Shown one piece after another: positions 1-4,813 of a DNA stretch of 6,245 nucleotides; within the stretch, counting starts at the first letter, position 1, and the number at the start of each line of letters is the position of its first letter. The notes beneath the pieces are model-generated. The model was given only the letters and a program-made list of their open reading frames with translations, made no database searches and had not been told where the DNA came from. The DNA lies in assembly GCA_016462095.1 (NCBI GenBank), contig JAEMTW010000115.1, positions 1 to 6,245 of the forward strand, written 5' to 3'. Made by a program: the position numbers and the translations under genes. This DNA is from Thermoleophilia bacterium (lineage in GTDB: Bacteria > Actinomycetota > Thermoleophilia > Gaiellales > F1-60-MAGs149).

Positions 1-146
1 CACTGCAGGTCGACATCATCGCCCGCAGCACGATGTCGTGCACGGCAACCGACTATCTCGTCAGCTGCCTGCTCGACGTGTCGGAAAACGGCGAGCGCTG
101 CTTCTCCAAGACGTGGGACTACACGTTCCCACGCGATCACAACTAG
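1..146 (+). CDS. C-terminal fragment of a probable CocE/NonD-type (X-Pro dipeptidyl-peptidase-like) hydrolase
   Basis: The frame starting at base 3 is open from the window edge to the TAG at 144-146 and gives 47 residues, beginning LQVDIIARSTMSCTATDYLV and ending in a KTWDYTFPRDHN tail. The pattern is a beta strand with RSTMS, then a DYLVSCLLDV strand, then a Trp followed by aromatic-x-(I/V/F)-P-R-D at the extreme C-terminus. It resembles the end of the jelly-roll domain of CocE/S15-family serine hydrolases, many of which finish in W-x-(F/V)-x-(I/V)-PRD. The alpha/beta hydrolase domain and its catalytic Ser-Asp-His would lie upstream, outside the window. The identification is from recalled family pattern on a short stretch; another beta-sandwich tail is possible. 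The stop codon lies 17 nt before repeat copy A, and no classic hairpin-plus-T-tract terminator follows. Confidence 0.55.
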   Translation, partial: LQVDIIARSTMSCTATDYLVSCLLDVSENGERCFSKTWDYTFPRDHN

Positions 147-163
147 GGCAGCGCCAGAGCACG

Positions 164-300
164 GGCCATCCGGGTCCGCTCGTGATCCAGGGAGGACATC
201 ACAACCGCGCGGATGTCATGTCCTCCCCACCCATACGCACTGATACCTCACCACGCCACTGCAGGGAGGACATGACATCCGCGCGGTTGTGATGTCCTCC
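164..300. repeat. Composite inverted-repeat element, copy A (right outer arm missing)
   Basis: Two 36-bp units, 191-226 and 265-300, are exact reverse complements of each other (GGAGGACAT...ATGTCCTCC) and are separated by a 38-nt linker. Each unit is also an imperfect palindrome around CCGCGCGG. To the left, 164-190 carries an outer arm (GGCCATCCGGGTCCGCTCG then TGATCCAG). The whole block recurs in the same orientation at 978-1115 with about nine substitutions and one indel by my manual alignment. All 36 positions of both units are unchanged between copies. No counterpart of the outer arm follows base 300, so this copy looks truncated on its right. It fills most of the 244-bp gap between the CocE-like tail and the OsmC gene. 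The remaining 301-378 shows no convincing promoter; a TAGGCT at 362-367 lacks a -35 partner. Confidence 0.9.
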
Positions 301-378
301 CCTAGCGCTCCGTCGCACCACCACCATTGTCCGAGCACTCGCCATCCGTTCCCAAGCCGCCTAGGCTTTCTCCATCAC

Positions 379-386
379 AGAGGAGG
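379..386 (+). promoter_or_regulatory. Ribosome binding site of the OsmC-like gene
   Basis: AGAGGAGG lies 4 nt before the ATG at 391. It decides the start: the frame is open from 289, but that upstream ATG lies inside repeat unit 265-300, has no Shine-Dalgarno, and would add 34 residues with no family resemblance. Confidence 0.8.
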
Positions 387-390
387 CACC

Positions 391-972
391 ATGAGCGACG
401 AGCAGTTTCCGGCCTACATCGGCATCACCGACGTCACCACCCAGTCTCACGACCAGATGCTGGTCGAGGCGTTCATGGAGGGCCAGCACTCGATCATGGC
501 GGACGAGCCGAAGGGCTTCGATATTGGCGACCCGCCAGACCTGATCGGCCAGTCGCGTGGCTGGACCCCCGTCCACTATCAGCTCGCTGGCCTAACGATG
601 TGCACGTCGATCACGATCACTGTCGTCGCGCGCGATCAGGGCTTTGCATACTCGAACCTGCGCACGGGCATCCGGTCGCTGATTGATATTCGTGGCTTCT
701 TCTTCGATCTACACCTGCAGCCAAAGTTCGAGCAGGTCAACTTCGATCTCTGGCTCAATACGGACGAAAGCGATGGGCGCATCAAGGCGCTCGCAGACGA
801 GTCGGACCGCCGCTGTCCTCAACTCGGCATCTTCCACCTCGCCAAGATCCCCCTGCGCGTTCGTTGGTACCGCGAGCAGACAGGCGCTCTCGCCTACGAG
901 CAGCGCTTCTTCCTGGACGGCGAAGAGCCAGAGGCGCGCCTGCTGCGCGAAGGCGCTGCGCTCGAGGACTAA
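391..972 (+). CDS. OsmC/Ohr-family peroxiredoxin-like protein
   Basis: This 193-residue cytosolic protein is read as an OsmC-superfamily member, a group of thiol-dependent peroxidases that reduce organic hydroperoxides. Evidence seen: HSIMADEP at 33-40, where OsmC proteins have the (V/L)-x-x-DEP strand; a GWTP-x5-AGLTMCTS-x-T segment (57-75) matching the GP-x-P...LLAALGAC-x-x-x-T helix, with Cys71 in the peroxidatic position; and RRCPQ (140-144), matching the R-CPV motif, with Cys142 as the resolving cysteine. The 71-residue gap is close to the 64-66 of Ohr/OsmC. Divergences are MCTS in place of the usual GACTA and a charged 30-residue tail after the RVRWY strand. No signal peptide or membrane segment is visible. 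It is isolated between repeat copies A and B and convergent with the peptidase operon. Subfamily (OsmC, Ohr or YhfA-like) cannot be decided here. Confidence 0.75.
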   Translation: MSDEQFPAYIGITDVTTQSHDQMLVEAFMEGQHSIMADEPKGFDIGDPPDLIGQSRGWTPVHYQLAGLTMCTSITITVVARDQGFAYSNLRTGIRSLIDIRGFFFDLHLQPKFEQVNFDLWLNTDESDGRIKALADESDRRCPQLGIFHLAKIPLRVRWYREQTGALAYEQRFFLDGEEPEARLLREGAALED

Positions 973-977
973 GAAAA

Positions 978-1141
978 GGCCATCAGGGTCCGCTCGTGTG
1001 CGGGGGAGGACATCACAACCGCGCGGATGTCATGTCCTCCCCCACCCATACGCACCGTTGCGTCACCACGCCACTGCAGGGAGGACATGACATCCGCGCG
1101 GTTGTGATGTCCTCCATGGATCACGAGCGGACCCTGATGGC
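978..1141. repeat. Composite inverted-repeat element, copy B (complete nested palindrome)
   Basis: From outside in: a 20-bp left arm at 979-998 (GCCATCAGGGTCCGCTCGTG) exactly matches the reverse complement of 1122-1141. Unpaired 6-nt segments follow on each side (999-1004 and 1116-1121). A perfect 37-bp inverted repeat pairs 1005-1041 with 1079-1115, and it contains the same 36-bp unit as copy A. The central loop is 37 nt and holds a small hairpin, ACGCA/TGCGT around CCGT (1050-1063), that copy A lacks. The element starts 5 nt after the OsmC stop codon and ends 1 nt before the peptidase stop codon, filling the whole convergent gap. If transcribed from either side it would form a very stable hairpin, so it could stop both transcripts, though no T-tract follows. 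No target-site duplication is evident at the ends (AAAAG on the left, GTTAC on the right). No coding capacity was recognised. Confidence 0.93.
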
Positions 1142-1142
1142 G

Positions 1143-2993
1143 TTACATCAAATACCAGTCAAAGAAACGTTCGAGGCGACGGTAGAAGTGCAATTGAGGA
1201 TCGTGGCGTAGCAAGCCGTGACCCTCGGTTGGATAGGTGATGTACTCGAAGGTCTTGCCGCCAAGGCGCCGCAATTCGGCGACGAGCTCTTCGGACTGGG
1301 CCGGGTTGACGCGGATGTCTTCGAGGCCGTGCGCGATCAGCAATGGCACCTGGATGTTGGCGAGCCGATGCACCGGCGAGCCAGCCCGATAGGCCTCGCG
1401 ATTCGTGGCCGGAGGGCCCATCATCCGTTCGAGGTCTTGGACGCCCTCGCGATCGCCCTGCGCCCACGACGAGACGATGTCGCAGTCGCCGTACTTGCAG
1501 ACACCGAGGCGATAGCGGTGCTCGGGATCGTCCGTCACTGCCAAGAGCGACATGTACGAGCCGTACGAGGCACCGAAAATACCGAGCCGCTGCCCGTCAA
1601 CCCAGTCGAGCGTGCGGAGATAGTCGGCCGCCGCGAGGCAGTCCTTCGTATCGCCGACACCCCAGTCGTTGTGATTGAGACGCTCGAAGTCGCGCCCGTA
1701 GTTGATCGAGCCGCGAAAATTGATGGCCAGCCAGCCGTAGCCCTTATCGAGGAAGTACTGGGCATGCCCATCCCACTCCTCGCAGTAGAGAGAAGTCGGC
1801 CCGCCGTGCGGGTAGACGATCACCGGCACCGTCGCATCTGCCGCAGCACCAGCCGGGCGGTAGAGAAAGCCGTGGATTTCGGTGCCGTCGAACGACGTGT
1901 ACGTGATGTCTTCGGGCTCGATATGCGGAGCAGCCGAGATTGCGCGTGCCGCTGGTGCATGAACCTGCTCGATGTCGCCATTCGGATGCACGATCCGAAA
2001 CTCAGAAGGTGTCGCATAGTCGGAGTACTCGGCGAGAATCGAGCCGTCGGCCGTCCAGTGCGGCGAGCCCCACGTGCCACCGCCTGCGAGCTCGCTGACC
2101 GCGCCCGTCGCCACGTCGATCGTGACGAGGTCGCTGCGGCCACGGCGACTGCGCGTCGCCACCAACCGCAGACCATCCGCGTTCCAGTTGACGCCGCCAA
2201 AGTCGCCAAGGTCGCTCGTCAGTTGACGCGCATCGGAACCGTCGGGACGAATCAGGTGCACCTCGTACCAACCAGAGCGCTCCGAGACAAAGGCGATCCA
2301 GTCACCGTCGGGCGACCAGCACGGGAAACGGACGGCCATCTCGGCGACACCACTGATCGTATTGACGGCACCTGTCCCGACATCGACCACACAGATCTGG
2401 CTCTCTCGCAGGTCCTCCCGGACCCAGAAGACGTAGACGACCGTGCTGCCATCGGGCGAGACAGCGGCACCCCACTCATCGCCATGATCGGAACAGCCAA
2501 CCGTCAGGCGCCGCGGAAACGGGTCGGCGACATCGACGACGGCAAGACGCGTTGTCTTGTCGTCGCGCTCGACGGAGATGATCAGCCGGTCGTCGCCAAG
2601 CCAGACCGGCGCTCCACCCTCGACCAGGCGCCGCGTCGGCCCTCCGGCCGTGGGCACAACCCAGACCGCACCGTCATCGCCGTACGCCACCTGCGAACCA
2701 TCGGGCGACAGCACCGGCTGCGTGTCCTCCCAATATGGCGAGGGCGCGCGGCCCGTCGTCAGGCGCCGGGGCGTCGGCTCGTCGAGATCGAGCAGCCAGA
2801 TGTCCGAGGTATCGCGATCTTGGATAAAGACCGCGGTCTGCCCGTCATCACCGAGCGAGAGGCTCCGTGCGCGCTCGGTCGCCACCACGCTCTCGAGACG
2901 CCAGTACGGCGGCGGCATCAGGTCCTTGCGGATTTGCGAAGGGATGCCCTCCGAGACGTCTGTTGTGATCCACATCGGGTTTGTCTCAGCCAT
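1143..2993 (-). CDS. S9-family serine peptidase (prolyl oligopeptidase / acylaminoacyl-peptidase type) with N-terminal beta-propeller
   Basis: This 616-residue protein cleaves short peptides, probably exo- or dipeptidyl- or N-acylated substrates, in the cytoplasm. Residues 1 to about 355 carry repeated PD40/TolB-like blades with SPDG or similar turns: LSPDGSQVAYG, VSPDGSTVVYV, WSPDGDWIAFVSERSG and WTADGSILAEY. The catalytic alpha/beta-hydrolase domain starts near 361 (TSFDGTEIHGFLYRP) and holds the oxyanion HGGP (396-399) and NFRGS. The nucleophile is Ser476 in GASYGSYM, where the family more often has GGSYGGYM; the acid is Asp559 in HGLEDIRVNP; the base is His592 in EGHG. The triad is intact and no signal peptide is seen. 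The start is set by GAGGAGGG 8 nt upstream, and the gene overlaps the preceding amidohydrolase gene by 8 bp, implying translational coupling. The frame extends upstream to 3101, but that extension lies within the amidohydrolase gene. Exact substrate class cannot be read from sequence. Confidence 0.93.
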   Translation of the reverse strand: MAETNPMWITTDVSEGIPSQIRKDLMPPPYWRLESVVATERARSLSLGDDGQTAVFIQDRDTSDIWLLDLDEPTPRRLTTGRAPSPYWEDTQPVLSPDGSQVAYGDDGAVWVVPTAGGPTRRLVEGGAPVWLGDDRLIISVERDDKTTRLAVVDVADPFPRRLTVGCSDHGDEWGAAVSPDGSTVVYVFWVREDLRESQICVVDVGTGAVNTISGVAEMAVRFPCWSPDGDWIAFVSERSGWYEVHLIRPDGSDARQLTSDLGDFGGVNWNADGLRLVATRSRRGRSDLVTIDVATGAVSELAGGGTWGSPHWTADGSILAEYSDYATPSEFRIVHPNGDIEQVHAPAARAISAAPHIEPEDITYTSFDGTEIHGFLYRPAGAAADATVPVIVYPHGGPTSLYCEEWDGHAQYFLDKGYGWLAINFRGSINYGRDFERLNHNDWGVGDTKDCLAAADYLRTLDWVDGQRLGIFGASYGSYMSLLAVTDDPEHRYRLGVCKYGDCDIVSSWAQGDREGVQDLERMMGPPATNREAYRAGSPVHRLANIQVPLLIAHGLEDIRVNPAQSEELVAELRRLGGKTFEYITYPTEGHGLLRHDPQLHFYRRLERFFDWYLM

Positions 2994-4065
2994 CGCGCAT
3001 GCCCTCCTCAAGCCCAACGATTGTCGCGGTGACGAGCCCGCCAAGCGTAGGAAGATCGTAACCGCCTTCTTGCACCGCCACGATTGGGAGCCCGAGCGCA
3101 CCGATTTTCCGACCTGCCTCGTGGTAGCCCGCAGTCGTCACGTTGAGTGGACTATTGGGATCACCCGTGGCGGCATCGACACCGAGCGCAAGCACGATCG
3201 CCTCCGCACCGAGCGTCTGCACATCCGCGAGGCACTGATCGAGTGCTGCCAGCCACTCCCGGTCGCCACTGCCGGGGCTGAGCGGCACGTTGCGGTTGGC
3301 GTACTCGCCGTGGCCACCACCGACCTCGTCGGCCCAGCCCATCACATGCGGAAACCACCCCGCGGCAGGATCGACGTGGATCGAGGTCGTCAAGACGTCG
3401 CCACGCTCCCAGAAGATCTCTTGCGCACCGTTGCCATGGTGAGCATCAATGTCGACGAGGGCGACCCGTCCAGCTCCGGCTGCCCGCAGCGCCTCAACAG
3501 CGATCGCAGCATTGTTGAGGTAGCACGAGCCGCCATACGCGCCACGGCTGACGTGATGCCCGGGTGGCCGCGTGATCGCATAGACCAGCGGCGCACCGCC
3601 ACGGACCAGATCGACGGCCGTCAGCGTGGCATCGACCGCACCCCGCGCGGCAGACCACGTGCCCTCGGCGATCGGAGTCATCGTGTCGAAGCAGTAGTAG
3701 CCCGTCCGTGCCCAGACCGCCTCCGGGCGCTGAGGCGCGACGGCCCCGAGCATCGCCGTCGTCGGAAACAGGTATGGCACAACAAGGTCTTGGCCCGGGT
3801 CGGTCGGCAGCCCGGCCTCGCCCCAGGCCGTCCAAGCAGTCCGTAGAAACGCAACAAGGTCGGCGTTATGGACAGCGAGCAAGATGTCGTCGGGATGCGC
3901 CTCGGCCTGCGCCAACTGTGCTCCCTGCGCCACGAGTGCGTCGCGGATGATGCCCGCGCGCTCGGGCCCTTCATCATCTGGCATCCGCACACCCAGCCAG
4001 ATCTCGGCACCAGGCGCGTGCAACAGACACGCGTCGTTCCAGACGATCGGGAGGGTGAGTGCCAT
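2986..4065 (-). CDS. Histone deacetylase family protein, acetylpolyamine amidohydrolase type
   Basis: This 359-residue, zinc-dependent enzyme of the arginase/deacetylase fold removes acetyl or acyl groups from amines such as acetylated polyamines or lysine side chains. Motifs seen: RPPGHH (166-171), with His170/His171 as the catalytic pair; CYLNNAAIA (181-189); VDIDAHHGNG (204-213), with zinc ligands Asp207 and His209; LGVDAATGDP (294-303), with zinc ligand Asp297; and EGGYD (333-337), with the transition-state Tyr336. IHVDP...GWADEVGGGHGEYANRNVPL resembles bacterial acetylpolyamine amidohydrolases, whose usual length is about 340. All catalytic residues are present. The start at 4065 was chosen because a TACCCT box sits 6 nt before it and family homology begins there. 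The frame continues to 4179, but that would overlap the divergent gene. It is the first gene of an operon with the S9 peptidase; its last 8 bp overlap that gene. Substrate (polyamine versus other acyl-amine) is inferred. Confidence 0.92.
   Translation of the reverse strand: MALTLPIVWNDACLLHAPGAEIWLGVRMPDDEGPERAGIIRDALVAQGAQLAQAEAHPDDILLAVHNADLVAFLRTAWTAWGEAGLPTDPGQDLVVPYLFPTTAMLGAVAPQRPEAVWARTGYYCFDTMTPIAEGTWSAARGAVDATLTAVDLVRGGAPLVYAITRPPGHHVSRGAYGGSCYLNNAAIAVEALRAAGAGRVALVDIDAHHGNGAQEIFWERGDVLTTSIHVDPAAGWFPHVMGWADEVGGGHGEYANRNVPLSPGSGDREWLAALDQCLADVQTLGAEAIVLALGVDAATGDPNSPLNVTTAGYHEAGRKIGALGLPIVAVQEGGYDLPTLGGLVTATIVGLEEGMRDG
3002..3009 (-). promoter_or_regulatory. Ribosome binding site of the S9 peptidase gene, inside the upstream gene
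   Basis: Read on the minus strand this is GAGGAGGG, 8 nt before the ATG at 2993-2991. It lies within the Glu-Glu-Gly codons near the end of the amidohydrolase gene. It fixes the peptidase start and explains how the overlapping second cistron is translated. Confidence 0.8.
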
Positions 4066-4071
4066 TTGGAA

Positions 4072-4077
4072 AGGGTA
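4072..4077 (-). promoter_or_regulatory. Putative leaderless -10 box for the amidohydrolase-peptidase operon
   Basis: On the minus strand this reads TACCCT, fitting TAnnnT, and is followed by exactly 6 nt (TTCCAA) and then the ATG. No Shine-Dalgarno precedes that ATG. This arrangement places the transcription start at or next to the A of the start codon. No clear -35 hexamer is visible. Confidence 0.5.
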
Positions 4078-4113
4078 GGCGACTCGAGACCATCGCCACC
4101 GTCCAGTGATCGC

Positions 4114-4119
4114 TAGCAT
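4114..4119 (+). promoter_or_regulatory. Putative leaderless -10 box for the isochorismatase-like gene
   Basis: TAGCAT (TAnnnT) is followed by 6 nt (CCACCC) and the ATG at 4126, with no Shine-Dalgarno in between. The geometry is the same as that of the box facing the other way at 4072-4077. The -35 region is not recognisable. The 60-bp divergent gap could hold a shared operator, but no clear dyad is seen. Confidence 0.5.
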
Positions 4120-4125
4120 CCACCC

Positions 4126-4701
4126 ATGGGCCTCCTGATCGATCCCGCCGACTCTGTTCTCGTCGTGATCGACGTGCAAGCCGATTTTCTGGCCCGCATC
4201 GAAGACGCGACCAAGGCCGGATTACTCGAACGCATTGCCTTCCTCGTCGAGAGCGCGCGCTACTGCGCGGTCCCGGTGATCGCCTCGGTCGAGTCGCCTG
4301 ACGACTGGGGTGGCCTCCACCCCGAACTCGTCGGGCCCGTTGGCGATGCCCCCGTCCTGCGCAAGGTCGTCTTCGGCCTCGCTGATGATCCGCTGGTTGG
4401 CCCCGCCGTCCGCGAGACTGGGCGCCGCACCGCCGTGCTCGTCGGCCTCGAGACCGATGTCTGCGTGGCGCAATCCGCACTCGGCTTGCTCGGCGAGGGT
4501 TTTCGGGTTGCCGTCGTCGAAGACGCCGTGGCCTCGCCGGGCAGTGCCCATGCCGCCGGTCTCGATCGCATGCGCCGCGCGGGAGTGATCCCCGTCGTCG
4601 CCAAACAGCTCCACTACGAGTGGATGCGCACGGTCGCCCAATCGCGCGCCTTTCGTGCCGCGCACCCCGGCTTTGAGAACCCGCCGGGCGTATTGCTCTG
4701 A
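4126..4701 (+). CDS. Isochorismatase-like cysteine hydrolase
   Basis: This 191-residue protein has the isochorismatase fold, in which a Cys-Asp-Lys triad hydrolyses amides (nicotinamide, ureido or carbamoyl compounds) or, less often, isochorismate. Seen: SVLVVIDVQADF (10-21) with catalytic Asp16; VLRKVVFG (77-84) with Lys80; and VGLETDVCVAQSA (106-118) with nucleophile Cys113 after the region that carries the conserved cis-peptide. VVEDAVASPGSAHAAGLDRMRRAGV matches the following strand and helix. The triad is complete and the length is typical of the family. There is no membrane segment or signal peptide. It is divergent from the amidohydrolase-peptidase operon across 60 bp and probably leaderless. 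The motifs do not separate nicotinamidase, YcaC-like and other amidase subgroups. The metal-binding His set expected for nicotinamidases is not obvious, so that activity is less likely. Confidence 0.9.
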   Translation: MGLLIDPADSVLVVIDVQADFLARIEDATKAGLLERIAFLVESARYCAVPVIASVESPDDWGGLHPELVGPVGDAPVLRKVVFGLADDPLVGPAVRETGRRTAVLVGLETDVCVAQSALGLLGEGFRVAVVEDAVASPGSAHAAGLDRMRRAGVIPVVAKQLHYEWMRTVAQSRAFRAAHPGFENPPGVLL

Positions 4702-4737
4702 TACGAGCCGCGACCGGCAGGCGTGCGGGTCACCAGA

Positions 4738-4766
4738 TTGACACCCGTTCTCGCTGTAGTTCTGAT
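4738..4766 (+). promoter_or_regulatory. Putative sigma70-type promoter of pgi
   Basis: A perfect -35 TTGACA (4738-4743) is followed after 17 bp by TCTGAT (4761-4766), a 4-of-6 match to the -10 consensus. Transcription would begin near 4773 and give a leader of about 40 nt with a strong ribosome binding site. The rest of the 112-bp gap after the isochorismatase-like gene shows no convincing terminator. Confidence 0.5.
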
Positions 4767-4800
4767 CACACGATTTTTCTGAACCCCCTATCCTCCAGCG

Positions 4801-4807
4801 AGGAGGA
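4801..4807 (+). promoter_or_regulatory. Ribosome binding site of pgi
   Basis: AGGAGGA lies 6 nt before the ATG at 4814, an ideal spacing. It selects this ATG as the start, and the encoded residues from there match the N-terminal helices of the family. Confidence 0.85.
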
Positions 4808-4813
4808 CGTCTG

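Noticed and set aside
38..292. 84-codon plus frame running through repeat copy A
   Set aside because: It overlaps the CocE-like tail out of frame and then translates the palindromic repeat. It has no ribosome binding site.
164..300. Repeat units as a CRISPR array
   Set aside because: There are only two units per cluster and they are inverted rather than tandem. The linker is itself shared between clusters, unlike unique spacers.
979..1141. Insertion sequence with a transposase gene
   Set aside because: The element is only about 163 bp and encodes nothing recognisable. Without a transposase in the window it can at most be a non-autonomous element.
1218..3032. 604-codon open frame on the plus strand, antisense to the S9 peptidase gene
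   Set aside because: It is a shadow of a high-GC gene. The minus frame has the full S9 triad and propeller motifs; the plus frame is low-complexity, Arg/Asp-rich and has no recognisable domain or ribosome binding site.
2557..3846. 429-codon plus-strand frame spanning the deacetylase-peptidase junction
   Set aside because: It is antisense to two well-supported genes, is Arg/Ser-rich and has no family motifs.
4789..4794. TATCCT as a second -10 box for pgi
   Set aside because: It lies only 7 nt before the Shine-Dalgarno, so transcripts would start at or inside the ribosome binding site. It also has no -35 partner. The TTGACA promoter at 4738 fits better.
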